This document shows, one piece after another, positions 19,151-28,381 of a stretch of 64,000 bases of DNA. Below the pieces are notes generated by a model that was given only the letters and a program-made list of their open reading frames with translations, ran no database searches and was not told the DNA's origin. Origin of the DNA: Paenibacillus psychroresistens (lineage in GTDB: Bacteria; Bacillota; Bacilli; Paenibacillales; NBRC-103111); the NCBI RefSeq assembly GCF_009728935.1, contig NZ_CP034235.1, forward strand, positions 6,895,501 through 6,959,500. Reading direction: 5' to 3'. Numbering within the stretch: position 1 is the stretch's first letter; each line of letters opens with the position of its first letter. The position numbers were made by a program, and so were the translations under genes.

Positions 19151-20170
19151 TTAGTTATAAAGAACATCCTTGATTTTTTGCTCATCTACATTAGTCTTGT
19201 CGTACCAGTAGAATCCAGTGTCAATCGTTTTGGCAACTGTTTCGCCTTTTACTGCTTGTACGGCTGCTTTTACTGCTTCATAGCCAATTCCAATTGGGTT
19301 TTGTGTGATTGCTCCTGACATTTGGCCGCTGCGAACCGCATCAATTTGTGCTTTTCCAGAATCAAAGCCGATAATTACAATTTTGCCGTCTTTTTTCAAT
19401 TCTGTAATAGCGTTAACAACACCGATTGCTGAACCTTCATTAGTTCCAAAAATACCTTTTAAGTTAGGGTGAGATTGAATCATAGCTTTAGCCGCATCGG
19501 TTGACTTCAATTGATCTCCACCCGCATATTCGGGGTTAAGAATTTTAATATTCGGGTATTTCTCTTTCATTCTGTTCATAAATCCATCTCGACGATCTAC
19601 ACCTGTACGGCTCGTTTGATCATGAACAATTAGGCCAACTTCGCCTTCACTACCGATTAATTCAGCCATTTTGTCAGCTGCAAGTGCTGCTGCGGCAACA
19701 TTATCCGTTGCTGCGGTAGTTACCGGAATATCGCTATCAACACCGGAGTCAAAACCAACAATTGGAATGCCTGCAGCTTTTGCTTGCTCAAGAAGCGGTG
19801 TAGCGGCTTTGCTATCCAATGCTGCGAAAGCAATTGCACTTGCTTTTTTACCTAATGCTGCTTGCAGCATCTCGATTTGTTTATCCACCTGTGCTTCTGT
19901 ATCAGGTCCTTCAAAAGTAATATCTACATTAAATTCTTTAGCAGCCTTTTCAGCGCCTTGCTTAACTGCTTGCCAGAACTGATGTTGGAAGCCTTTTGAA
20001 ATAACGGGAATGTACAGCTTTTTGCCATCAGCTGCTGGTGCTGGAGTTGCTGCTGCTACGACTGGAGCTGCTGTTGCCTCGGTCTTTTTGTCTGATTTTC
20101 CGCATGCACCTAGTACAGTTGCTGCAGCTAACATGAAGACCATAACCATAATTAACTTTTTACTTTTCAA
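19151..20170 (-). CDS. CUT2 sugar ABC transporter lipoprotein binding protein (RbsB-like)
   Basis: The 339-residue protein has a lipoprotein signal (VLGAC, Cys23) and an Ala/Pro/Thr-rich linker. It is followed by the two-lobed periplasmic-binding fold (about 50-335) with ISKGFQHQFWQAVKQG, TDNVAAAALAADKMAE and IFGTNEGSAIG typical of ribose/simple-sugar receptors. It would deliver a monosaccharide to the permease and ATPase encoded just upstream. The start is a TTG following GGGGAGA by four to five bases. The actual sugar cannot be read; ribose, xylose, arabinose and inositol remain possible. Confidence 0.92.
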   Translation of the reverse strand: MKSKKLIMVMVFMLAAATVLGACGKSDKKTEATAAPVVAAATPAPAADGKKLYIPVISKGFQHQFWQAVKQGAEKAAKEFNVDITFEGPDTEAQVDKQIEMLQAALGKKASAIAFAALDSKAATPLLEQAKAAGIPIVGFDSGVDSDIPVTTAATDNVAAAALAADKMAELIGSEGEVGLIVHDQTSRTGVDRRDGFMNRMKEKYPNIKILNPEYAGGDQLKSTDAAKAMIQSHPNLKGIFGTNEGSAIGVVNAITELKKDGKIVIIGFDSGKAQIDAVRSGQMSGAITQNPIGIGYEAVKAAVQAVKGETVAKTIDTGFYWYDKTNVDEQKIKDVLYN

Positions 20171-20236
20171 TTGAATCTCCCCTATCGGTTTGTTTTTTAT
20201 ATAGAACTCCTTGCGGAGATACTACAGCATCTTTAA

Positions 20237-21226
20237 TTACTTGCCTCGGCGACGCATGATATCCACATAGACAGCCATGATAACAACGGCTCCTGTAATA
20301 ACGGTTTGCCATTCTTGTTTAACGGATAGAATACGCAGGCCATTAATTAGAACACTCATGATTAAAGCCCCAATAACGGTGCCAAGAATGGATCCTTTGC
20401 CCCCACTAAGTGAGGTGCCTCCAATAATAACGGCGGCAATGGCATCCAATTCATAGCCTGCTCCTAAAGCCGGTTGGGCTGAGTTCAAGCGCGAAGCCAT
20501 CATTACACCAGCCAGTCCACTAAATGCACCTGTAATCGTGTAGATGATTATTTTCCACTTATCGACACTAATGCCGGAAAGTCTTGTAGCTTCCTCATTG
20601 CTGCCAATTGCGAAATTAAAACGGCCAATGATTGTCTTCGAGAGGATAATGCTTGCAAAGATAGCTGCTCCAAAGAATAACAGGATTGCATTCGGAATCT
20701 CAAAGCCTGGGATTATTGAAGCCGATATGTTACCCATAGAGATTTTTGAGAATATAGGTGTATCGTTAAAATAAATCGGCTTAGCTCCCGAAACTACCAA
20801 CGAAAGCCCTTTGGTAACCATCATCATCGCCAAGGTGGCAATAAAAGGCGGTATTTTCAACTTGGCGATTAGAACACCACTGACTATTCCGCAAAAAGCA
20901 CCTGTTGCAATCCCGCCTGCCACTCCAAAAATAACCCAAGTGTGCCAAAAGGTGATTAGTACGCCCGTCATAACTGCGGAGAATGTCATGACTGTTCCCA
21001 CCGCAAGATCGATACCGCCTGTTATAATAACAAAGGTTGACCCCAGAGCTAGAACACCAATAACGGCTGTGGACAACATAATCGCAACAAGGTTATCAAA
21101 ACGAAAGAAGTTACTTGAAGCTGCTGAGAAGATGATAAGTAAAAGAATTAAACTTCCGAAGGCTAATATTTTCTGTGTGGCTCCGGATTCCACGGCTTTG
21201 CTTTTCTTTAAAATGGCTAATTCCAT
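20237..21226 (-). CDS. CUT2 sugar ABC transporter permease (RbsC-like)
   Basis: This 329-residue integral membrane protein has eight to ten hydrophobic segments and the family signature region GYELDAIAAVIIGGTSLSGG followed by GSILGTVIGALIMSVLINGL. It forms the homodimeric channel of a ribose-type importer. The ATG at 21226 was chosen because AGGGGGG lies a few bases upstream; the longer in-frame start at 21259 would overlap the ATPase gene and lacks such a site. The middle gene of the A-C-B order. Confidence 0.92.
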   Translation of the reverse strand: MELAILKKSKAVESGATQKILAFGSLILLLIIFSAASSNFFRFDNLVAIMLSTAVIGVLALGSTFVIITGGIDLAVGTVMTFSAVMTGVLITFWHTWVIFGVAGGIATGAFCGIVSGVLIAKLKIPPFIATLAMMMVTKGLSLVVSGAKPIYFNDTPIFSKISMGNISASIIPGFEIPNAILLFFGAAIFASIILSKTIIGRFNFAIGSNEEATRLSGISVDKWKIIIYTITGAFSGLAGVMMASRLNSAQPALGAGYELDAIAAVIIGGTSLSGGKGSILGTVIGALIMSVLINGLRILSVKQEWQTVITGAVVIMAVYVDIMRRRGK

Positions 21227-21236
21227 GTTAACCCCC

Positions 21237-22739
21237 CTAATCTGCTCGCATAGTGGCATATTTCATGATGAGCTCCTGGGATGCTTCCGAATTCGCTAAC
21301 ACACTCGTGATTCTGCCCTCACACATCGTAATAATGCGATGGCTTAAACGTAAAATCTCCGGCAGCTCCGATGAGATCATAATGATCGATTTTCCTTGTT
21401 CTGCTAATTCGTTTAGCAGCTTGTAGATCTCACTTTTGGCTCCAATATCAATGCCGCGTGTTGGTTCATCAAAAATCAATATTTCACAATCCTGTGTCAG
21501 CCATTTACTAATAACCACTTTTTGCTGATTGCCCCCAGAGAGAAATTTAACCAACTGGTGTACCGAAGGCGTCTTTATTTTTAGCGCATCGACGTAATGC
21601 TCAGCCTTGCTTTGAATCTTGCCTTTATTCATCCACCCCGTGAAGGTCATAAACTTCTTAAATGAAGTAATCGCAATGTTCGTCTTAACATCCATGCCTA
21701 CTAGAATTCCAAAACGTTTGCGATCCTCGGAAAGATAGCCGATTCCCAGCCTTACTGCATCATGTGGATCTTTAATTCGGACCTTTTTGCCTTTTATAAA
21801 AACCTCTCCTGAATCCATCCGATCTGCGCCAAAAATAGCTCGTGCCACTTCAGTCCGACCGGCTCCCATCAGTCCAGCAAATCCGAGAATTTCACCCTTC
21901 TTAAGATGAAAGCTCACATTTTTTATTGCAGCACCTTTGTTAAGGTTCTTTACTTCAAGCACTGTTTCGGTTCCAACTTTATCCGAGGATGGCTTGGCTT
22001 CATTGAATATGACCCGGCCCACCATCAGGGAAATAATCTGATCAATGGAAACATCATTCGTTTGCAAAGTATCAATGTAGCAGCTATCCCGCATGACAGT
22101 TACACGATTCGTTAGTCGTTTCAGCTCTTCCATCCGATGTGAAATGTAGACAATGCCTACACCTTTGTCACGTAATTGGTTAACGATTCGGAACAAGTCG
22201 TTGATTTCAGCATCTGTTAAAGCTGCCGTTGGTTCATCCATAATCAAGATTTCGGATTGGAAGGAAAGCGCTTTAGCGATTTCGACCATTTGCTGTTTAG
22301 CAACCGTCAGCTCTGAGATTTGCGTGCGCGGGTCCATTTGCAGATTCATTGAATCAAATAACCGTTGTGCTTGATCATTCAGCCTTTTTTCATCTAAGAA
22401 TAATCCAAATTTGCTAAGAGGCTCACGCCCAATAAATATATTTTGTGCGACAGTTAGATCCGGCATTAGGTTTAATTCTTGATGGATGATGCTGATGCCC
22501 ATGTTTTGCGCCGCTTTAGTATTCGGAATTTCCACTTCCTTGCCCTTCACATAAATCTGGCCTGCATCCTTCTGGTAAACACCCGTGAGTACTTTCATCA
22601 GCGTCGATTTCCCTGCCCCATTCTCACCAACTAACGCATGTACTTCACCCGCCAATAATTCAAACTTGCATTGGTTAAGTGCATGTACACCAGGGAAGTG
22701 TTTCTCGATTCCTTGCATGGTTACTAGTGTTTTCTGCAA
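21237..22739 (-). CDS. CUT2 sugar ABC transporter ATPase with two nucleotide-binding domains (RbsA-like)
   Basis: The 500-residue protein contains two ABC domains. The first has Walker A GENGAGKST (about 38-46), a degenerate signature LTVAKQQ and Walker B ILIMDEPTAAL. The second has the degenerate Walker A GLMGAGRTE, signature LSGGNQQKV and Walker B ILIFDEPTRGID. This asymmetry is normal for RbsA, XylG and AraG. It energises monosaccharide import on the inner face of the membrane. The start is a TTG six bases after GAGGTGA. It is the first gene of the seven-gene cluster. Confidence 0.94.
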   Translation of the reverse strand: MQKTLVTMQGIEKHFPGVHALNQCKFELLAGEVHALVGENGAGKSTLMKVLTGVYQKDAGQIYVKGKEVEIPNTKAAQNMGISIIHQELNLMPDLTVAQNIFIGREPLSKFGLFLDEKRLNDQAQRLFDSMNLQMDPRTQISELTVAKQQMVEIAKALSFQSEILIMDEPTAALTDAEINDLFRIVNQLRDKGVGIVYISHRMEELKRLTNRVTVMRDSCYIDTLQTNDVSIDQIISLMVGRVIFNEAKPSSDKVGTETVLEVKNLNKGAAIKNVSFHLKKGEILGFAGLMGAGRTEVARAIFGADRMDSGEVFIKGKKVRIKDPHDAVRLGIGYLSEDRKRFGILVGMDVKTNIAITSFKKFMTFTGWMNKGKIQSKAEHYVDALKIKTPSVHQLVKFLSGGNQQKVVISKWLTQDCEILIFDEPTRGIDIGAKSEIYKLLNELAEQGKSIIMISSELPEILRLSHRIITMCEGRITSVLANSEASQELIMKYATMRAD

Positions 22740-23113
22740 TTGCTATCACCTCGTTTCCTTAACCCAATTATATGTCAGCTCAACTTTCTGCTGAATGGAG
22801 GAATCTATGTAAAAAAGTCGATAATTCTCTGTTTCTGGGGAATTGGAAACAAACACTTAAGAAATTTTAGCCGTTGCAGATTTGCATGTTGGTTCCAGCC
22901 ACTCTTGAAATTGCATCCTTTTTTATTGAAATAAAACAAGTGGTAACGACGCAATATTCAAAGGCGGCACGTAAACTTTCCACTCAACATGCAAACCTTC
23001 CACTATTCTTTTCTCAACTGGGTTAATACCAAACTCAGTGAATACAGAAATTAAACTTTTAATTTTTGAAACAAAAACAACTCTTTAGAAATGTCTACTT
23101 TTTCTAAAGAGGA
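22740..23113. other. Upstream region of the CUT2 sugar cluster
   Basis: No gene is supported in this stretch. It must contain the promoter that drives the seven-gene cluster to the left. I did not find a clear cre site or an obvious operator by eye. The right-hand part runs into the 51-bp tandem repeats. Confidence 0.4.
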
Positions 23114-23355
23114 GTATTTTCGACATTACTAACTTTGAGGTTACTTCTACTGTTGTAGTGTCAATTTTCAACTCTATTAACTAACTTTGAGGTTACTTTG
23201 CTACTACAGTGTCGATTTTCGACTCTACTGACTAACTTCGAGGTTACTTTGTTACTACAGTGTCGATTTTCGACTCTACTGACTAACTTCGAGGTTACTT
23301 TACTGCAGTAGTATCGATTTTCGACTCTATATACCAACTGCGATATTACAGCGTA
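23114..23355. repeat. Tandem repeat with an exact 51-bp period (about five copies)
   Basis: Units beginning TCGATTTTCGACTCTACTGA start at 23161, 23212, 23263 and 23314, always 51 bases apart, with a shorter degenerate unit from about 23114. Each carries the palindrome TCGATTTTCGA (or a variant) and the stretch AACTTCGAGGTTACTTT. The outer copies are more diverged than the middle two. Because 51 is divisible by three, one minus-strand frame stays open as a 17-residue repeat, but it has no ribosome site. Confidence 0.9.
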
Positions 23356-23378
23356 GAGGCGGTATGGAGTTTCCACAC

Positions 23379-23440
23379 AAAACAAAAAAAATCCGGAACA
23401 CTCACCTAGAAAGTTGGCTGCAGCGGATTTTTATTGTTTT
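23379..23440 (-). terminator. Terminator of the secreted six-hairpin glycosidase gene
   Basis: Arms 23379-23395 and 23424-23440 pair over 17 bases with one mismatch, around a 28-base loop. The stem is closed by ATCCG/CGGAT and the minus strand ends in TTTTTTTTG TTTT. It starts three bases after the stop. Confidence 0.8.
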
Positions 23441-23442
23441 AA

Positions 23443-26400
23443 TTAACTAATTACAAATGACGAAATGGTGTTGTCGTTGCCTGTGCTGGCCAAATTACTG
23501 TTGTCTGCAGTAAATGTCCACGATGGTCCGTCGAAGGTTCCATCGCCATAGGCGACTACCGTTCTGCCGGATGGAACTCTGATCGATGAAACGCTGTCGT
23601 TGGCAATTCCTGCGGCTTGCATCTGAGCAATGGTGTAACTGCCCACTGGCAAAACCACTCCCGTACCTCCATAGCTACTATTCGGATAGAAAGTGACAGA
23701 GCTAGCTGCTGACGAGGCAAAGTTGAGCCAATTTACGTTAAATCCTCCATTAGATACATATAGTCTTAATGTTTGGTTGCCTGCGGTTAAAGTAACATTG
23801 GCATTAACTGTCGTAAATGTTTGCCAGCCCGCGGTGTTCGGTACAGTAACTGTGGTTAATACAGTACCTGCACTATTTTTTAATTGCAGCTGGCTCCCGG
23901 TATTAATACTCGCTACGCGGAATGCAACCGTATACGTGCCCGCACTCTGTACATTAACATTGTAATCCAACCAATCCGCTGTATCGGTAAATCCAACATC
24001 TAGTCCAGCGCCTGTATCCGATGTATTTTCCGTCTGAATGCCACTCATCGCACTATAGCTTTCAGCTTCAATCTTCCCAGGAATAGTCAACACTCCAGGT
24101 GTTGGTGTAGGAGTCGGTGTAGGAGTTGGTGTGGCTGTACCAGATCCAGTAATCCTAATAGATGAAATTGAATTATCATTCCCTGTACTAGCAAGGTTGC
24201 TGTTGTCAGAAGTAAAAGTCCATGACGCTCCATCAAAAGCACCATCACCATAAGCAGTTACCGTTAAGCCTGCAGGAACTTTAAGCGATGAAACACTATC
24301 ATTGGCAATTCCTGCAGCTGTCATCTGAGAGATACTATAGTTACCCGGTGCTAGTGAAACCCCAGTTCCACTATAGTTAGCTGCATCATAGAAAGTCGGC
24401 TTTGCCCCTACATACGCAGCTCCATTACCTAGAGTTCTAGTTACTCCGCTGCTAGTGATCAATTTAACGCCATTATTCACACTTCCGGTTAATCCCTGGT
24501 AGGTGTAGCTGCTCAGCTGCTTAGCCGTTCTTTCTACTACGTATACCGTATTGGCAGTTGTGCTGAAATTGAACTCGTTGCTGGATGAAGTCAATACTAT
24601 CGCGTTATCCGACATTCTTTTAACCTGAATTTGTTGAGTGCCCCAAGGATTGATTACGGTAGCTGTATTCCCATATAAGCTTTTTATCCCGATATACTTG
24701 ATTTCATTGCTTTCTTTCTCAGAGCTTACTTGAAAACCGCCGCTGGCTAGTAGAGTAAATTTACTGACAAAAGCAGTATCACCTGGCAATGCTGGGAAAA
24801 CTCTAATTTTATCATTATAGCTTTGTAGGAGGGCTTCGTTCAGAGCTGAAAGGTGGACACCTAAATATTCAAATTCACCGTTCGAATTCGTCGTCCTACC
24901 GTTTGGATAGTCCTGATACCTCTCAATCATCTTTTTCATACCTAGATACGCTTCATCGCCAAGCCCAAGCCGTGCTGCTTGAATTGGCGCGGGATCCCAA
25001 ACATTATTGGAACCGTAGCCGTAAGGTCGGCTGTTGTAATTATTAACTAGCGTTTGATAATCTGCTGCTCCAATCCCACTAACACTGTAAGGCCACACTA
25101 ACTCTAAAACCACATTCTCATTGTTCCGATTCTGTGATAATGGTGCAGTATGAGGAAAATATTTTGCTGAATTGGCTGGATCAACTGGATAAGCTATCAA
25201 ATTATTCAACACATTCTGCCACGTAGTACGCAAGGTGCTGTCGAGCCCAAGTGTTAAACTGGTTTGAATAACCTTAGGGAACAAACTTCGCACAGCAGCC
25301 AAATCGGTAATGGCATTCTGGATATCCCAATGCTGTTCATGGGCATTAGAGGATGCCATATAATATTTGCCGGTAGTGCTGTTGAAAGACAGCTTGCTTG
25401 CATAGAATTTGGCCGCTTCCTTCATAAACGGGTAGGCGGTATTACTTAAATAGGAGGAATCATTCGTGTACTTATACTGCGCGTACATATTAAGCGCTGC
25501 TTCTGCAGCAGTTGAAAGGGTGTCCTGGGTGTAATCACTGCCGATTGTGCCCGATGCACTTGCATTCCAGCCCATCGTCTCAGGTACCCAGATGCCGTCA
25601 ATCCCATATCTTGTCATGGTATATGACTTAAGTGTGTTGAAGTTGCGACTGTACAAATTGTTAAAAATATTGACCATATCTGCATGGTTGGAAGTCAAGA
25701 ATGAATGATAAACATCCCTTTGATTCCAGTACCAGTAAGCATTGCTCCATTTGCCGCTATCATTGTCATTCACTGCACTGAACACACCATTGATAAAATG
25801 GTTGGGATAATTGCCGTATCCACCAGCAGCAATCATATAAGTACTGAGGTAATAAAAATTCTCTAGATAATCCGCATCGCCCGAAGCATTCGAATATTGT
25901 ACGAAGGACTTGTTCCAGAAGCTATGCCACCAGTTTTTATAATTCGTTAAGGTCGTGGAATAACCTGTAGCTTTAACACTATTTACCTGAGCTTTGGCTT
26001 GAGTAACCGAGTCGAAGCTTGGTGCATTAAGTCTGCTGGCCGTGGAAATCCAGATCGTATAGCTTGAGGAAGGTGTGATATTCAGTCTTACTTTGCTGCC
26101 ATTAACGGATTGAGTAGTGAAGCTAGCCCCTTCAACCGTCGCCGCCATCGTATAACCAAAATGATTCGCATCGGTTTGCCCTCTACTAAAGCCAACTACT
26201 GTCGGATCAACAAAAGTCGAGACCGTGCGCCATGTATTAATGTCCGGCACATCCCCTCCGCCAAATGCGCTGACATCCCACAAACTCAAATCTAGTGAAA
26301 CGTTGGATAAGCCAGATCGGCTGTCTTCCACATGGATCCCCATTACCTCAGAATTGGGAGAACCCAAAATCGTAACCGTGCGGTTCGTATCATATTTAGT

Positions 26401-26814
26401 AGTAAGAGTACCGTCGTATAAAGAAAACCTTTGTTGATAATTCGTATAACCGGTATTCAATCCTGGATTCGTATACAAATTGACCAAGCCTTGCGAAGCA
26501 AAGCCTTCCTCAGAAGCATCTACACCAGAAACCTGCATAGTAATTCCATTGGCTGTATCCCAAACCATACCACCTACTCGGCCATTTCCTACAGTCAAAG
26601 CACTTTTTGTGTCCGTAACTGGCGAGTTGAAAACTACATCATGTTTGGCAAGATAAGAAGCATAATCTACATTTAGCGCACCTGTCGCCGTATTAAACGC
26701 GTGGGATGTTGGGCTTGCTGAAACCGTGCCAGAAATCATGCTCGATGGGGTAATAATCGCCAAGGCTAGTACAGGCACTAATGCTTTCTTTAACCTTTTT
26801 CTCCAATAACTCAT
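23443..26814 (-). CDS. Secreted six-hairpin glycosidase (GH95/DUF5703-type) with two beta/gamma-crystallin domains and CBM6
   Basis: The 1123-residue protein has a signal peptide (KKALVPVLALAIITP, cleavage near SASP) and a catalytic region (about 45-770) resembling GH95-type fucosidases/galactosidases and DUF5703 proteins, with WYWNQRDVYHSFL and HEQHWDIQNAITD. It then carries a beta/gamma-crystallin domain (about 800-885), a threonine-proline linker, a CBM6 (about 910-1035) and a second crystallin domain. Each crystallin repeat shows the calcium double-clamp motifs NDSVSS and DNSISS/DNTISS. The ATG at 26814 follows AGAAGGAG; an earlier in-frame ATG at 26862 lacks one. A cre-like site lies upstream. 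The family is assigned from memory of motifs, so the substrate is open. Confidence 0.78.
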   Translation of the reverse strand: MSYWRKRLKKALVPVLALAIITPSSMISGTVSASPTSHAFNTATGALNVDYASYLAKHDVVFNSPVTDTKSALTVGNGRVGGMVWDTANGITMQVSGVDASEEGFASQGLVNLYTNPGLNTGYTNYQQRFSLYDGTLTTKYDTNRTVTILGSPNSEVMGIHVEDSRSGLSNVSLDLSLWDVSAFGGGDVPDINTWRTVSTFVDPTVVGFSRGQTDANHFGYTMAATVEGASFTTQSVNGSKVRLNITPSSSYTIWISTASRLNAPSFDSVTQAKAQVNSVKATGYSTTLTNYKNWWHSFWNKSFVQYSNASGDADYLENFYYLSTYMIAAGGYGNYPNHFINGVFSAVNDNDSGKWSNAYWYWNQRDVYHSFLTSNHADMVNIFNNLYSRNFNTLKSYTMTRYGIDGIWVPETMGWNASASGTIGSDYTQDTLSTAAEAALNMYAQYKYTNDSSYLSNTAYPFMKEAAKFYASKLSFNSTTGKYYMASSNAHEQHWDIQNAITDLAAVRSLFPKVIQTSLTLGLDSTLRTTWQNVLNNLIAYPVDPANSAKYFPHTAPLSQNRNNENVVLELVWPYSVSGIGAADYQTLVNNYNSRPYGYGSNNVWDPAPIQAARLGLGDEAYLGMKKMIERYQDYPNGRTTNSNGEFEYLGVHLSALNEALLQSYNDKIRVFPALPGDTAFVSKFTLLASGGFQVSSEKESNEIKYIGIKSLYGNTATVINPWGTQQIQVKRMSDNAIVLTSSSNEFNFSTTANTVYVVERTAKQLSSYTYQGLTGSVNNGVKLITSSGVTRTLGNGAAYVGAKPTFYDAANYSGTGVSLAPGNYSISQMTAAGIANDSVSSLKVPAGLTVTAYGDGAFDGASWTFTSDNSNLASTGNDNSISSIRITGSGTATPTPTPTPTPTPGVLTIPGKIEAESYSAMSGIQTENTSDTGAGLDVGFTDTADWLDYNVNVQSAGTYTVAFRVASINTGSQLQLKNSAGTVLTTVTVPNTAGWQTFTTVNANVTLTAGNQTLRLYVSNGGFNVNWLNFASSAASSVTFYPNSSYGGTGVVLPVGSYTIAQMQAAGIANDSVSSIRVPSGRTVVAYGDGTFDGPSWTFTADNSNLASTGNDNTISSFVIS

Positions 26815-26882
26815 AAATAAAACTCCTTCTAATTTAGATTTTCTGCAAAATGCAGTGGACAAATAATAATCTTTCCTTAATT

Positions 26883-26896
26883 TGGAAGCGCTCTCA
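26883..26896. promoter_or_regulatory. Candidate cre (CcpA) site upstream of the secreted glycosidase
   Basis: TGGAAGCGCTCTCA differs at one position from the catabolite-responsive element consensus TGWAANCGNTNWCA. It lies about 70 bases before the ATG at 26814. A gene for a secreted sugar-releasing enzyme is a common CcpA target. Confidence 0.55.
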
Positions 26897-27111
26897 CCTC
26901 TAGCCGTTTCGTATTTGATTTGTTCATTCTAACGTTGAATTGCTGTTAAAAGAATAGAATAATCTCTGTAAAAAAGTTGAGAATACGATGATGTTGTCAT
27001 TTCTGATTCTATGGCACTGCCTCTCAGTGTCTGCAACATTATTAGAGACGGTTTCGTTAGTTAAACAACGAGATATATGGGAAAATAAAACAATTAAGCG
27101 AGGCTAATAAT

Positions 27112-27537
27112 ATGAGAAAATCTTTTTTAGTTGGACTACTGCTCCTGATTAGCATGAGCCTTTTAACGGCATGTGACCAAGGGGGTTCTTTTCCAAAAAA
27201 CAAAAACTTAAATATTCACCTAAGTAAACCTAAACCAGATGGGCAAAACTACACCGTTTATAAGAAAATTGAGGATAATGAAACCGTCGGAATAGTAATG
27301 AGCATTCTATTAAAAGTATCCTGGGAAAATGCAACGGTATCTATGTCCCGTCAGCCTGATTACAGAATTAACCCCATCAATATTAACCCCACTATTTCAT
27401 ACGAACCCGTGACTTATGCTATCTGGATCTCACCCCAGAAGGACATCTTAGAAGTGGTATCACAGTCACCGTCCAATTATGGGAAGCTGTCTAAGGATGA
27501 TAGTCAAAAATTGCTCTCTATTCTGCAAGCTCCTTGA
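27112..27537 (+). CDS. Small YhfM-like lipoprotein of unknown function
   Basis: The 141-residue precursor has a lipoprotein signal (LLTACDQGG, Cys21), so the mature protein should be lipid-anchored outside the membrane. The mature part contains KPDGQNYTVYKKIEDNETV, then VSMSRQPDYRI and YAIWISPQKDILEVV, reminiscent of the Bacillus YhfM family, whose function is not known. It is followed after 76 bases by a DinB-fold gene on the same strand. A weak ribosome site (GCGAGG) precedes the ATG. Confidence 0.75.
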   Translation: MRKSFLVGLLLLISMSLLTACDQGGSFPKNKNLNIHLSKPKPDGQNYTVYKKIEDNETVGIVMSILLKVSWENATVSMSRQPDYRINPININPTISYEPVTYAIWISPQKDILEVVSQSPSNYGKLSKDDSQKLLSILQAP

Positions 27538-27613
27538 TAGCAGGAAAGCTTAATGATTTAGCGAATAAAGAAAATAACCCTATTTCGTAGAAAAATACAG
27601 GAGGCTATACGCC

Positions 27614-28093
27614 ATGATGAAACTATACGAGTATAACTGGCAAGTACGCAAAGAATGGTTCGACTGGTGCGACGCGGTGACAGAAAAAGAGTTGCTTAAA
27701 AAACGCACAGGGGGAAAAGGCGGCATTCTCTATACGTTGTTTCACATTGTGGATGTCGAGTACAGTTGGATAAGTGGATTGCAAGGAAAGCCAGAGCCAC
27801 AAGAGCCTTCTTTCGAGGACTATGCAAATGTGCAAAAGTTAAGAGACTATTCCGCACGGTGCCATGAGGAAATCGCCTCATTCATTTACACTTGGAACAG
27901 CAGCATGGAAACTCTTATTTTAGCTGACGAAAACGCAACGGACGAATCAGAGAGCTTCAAATACGGGGAGATAATGCGACATGTTCTCGCCCATGAGATC
28001 CACCACATCGGACAATTGTCCGTTTGGTCGCGAGAAGTCGGAAAGCAGCCGATTACCGCTAACTTTATTCGAAGGGGATTGTTCGATAGTTAA
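27614..28093 (+). CDS. DinB-family four-helix protein
   Basis: The 159-residue protein fits the DinB fold, a four-helix bundle with a divalent metal held by three His residues. The candidates are the His in LFHIVDVEYSW and two of those in LAHEIHHIGQLSVW. Family members include thiol (bacillithiol or mycothiol) transferases and proteins of unknown function. There is no signal peptide. AGGAGG precedes the ATG by nine bases. It could be co-transcribed with the lipoprotein gene, though a role in common is not evident. Confidence 0.85.
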   Translation: MMKLYEYNWQVRKEWFDWCDAVTEKELLKKRTGGKGGILYTLFHIVDVEYSWISGLQGKPEPQEPSFEDYANVQKLRDYSARCHEEIASFIYTWNSSMETLILADENATDESESFKYGEIMRHVLAHEIHHIGQLSVWSREVGKQPITANFIRRGLFDS

Positions 28094-28112
28094 CATTGGT
28101 ATTCCAATAAAC

Positions 28113-28130
28113 TCTCTCGGAAAACCGAGA
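28113..28130 (+). terminator. Short hairpin after the DinB gene
   Basis: CTCTCGG and CCGAGAG form a seven-base stem with a four-base A-rich loop, 20 bases after the stop. There is no T-run, so it is more likely an mRNA end structure backing up the stronger hairpin that follows. Confidence 0.45.
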
Positions 28131-28178
28131 GTTCAATAACAATCAGATAGCTATTTATTCAAACGGATACTATTGATC

Positions 28179-28227
28179 AATACAAAAAGGGCTGCCGCGG
28201 GTAACCGCTGGTAGCCCTTTTTGTATT
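28179..28227. terminator. Strong bidirectional terminator between convergent genes
   Basis: Perfect 15-base arms AATACAAAAAGGGCT and AGCCCTTTTTGTATT enclose a second hairpin GCGG-GTAA-CCGC. It lies between the DinB gene and the convergent kinase gene and would work in either direction. Confidence 0.88.
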
Positions 28228-28381
28228 GGGAATTGGTCTTAAGACAAGGCAACTTCATTAAGGTGAAGGGCTTGCTGTCTGCTCATTCCACCTTTTATAC
28301 TTTTAAGGAAATCATAGTATATAGGCGGGATTAAGGAAAGGTGCATTTTGTTGAATTTGATGTCTATTTGTTAGCTGTTTA

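Noticed and set aside
23161..23385. A 74-codon minus-strand frame with a 17-residue repeat
   Set aside because: It is open only because the 51-bp tandem repeat length is divisible by three. It has no ribosome site and a periodic composition typical of a non-coding repeat.
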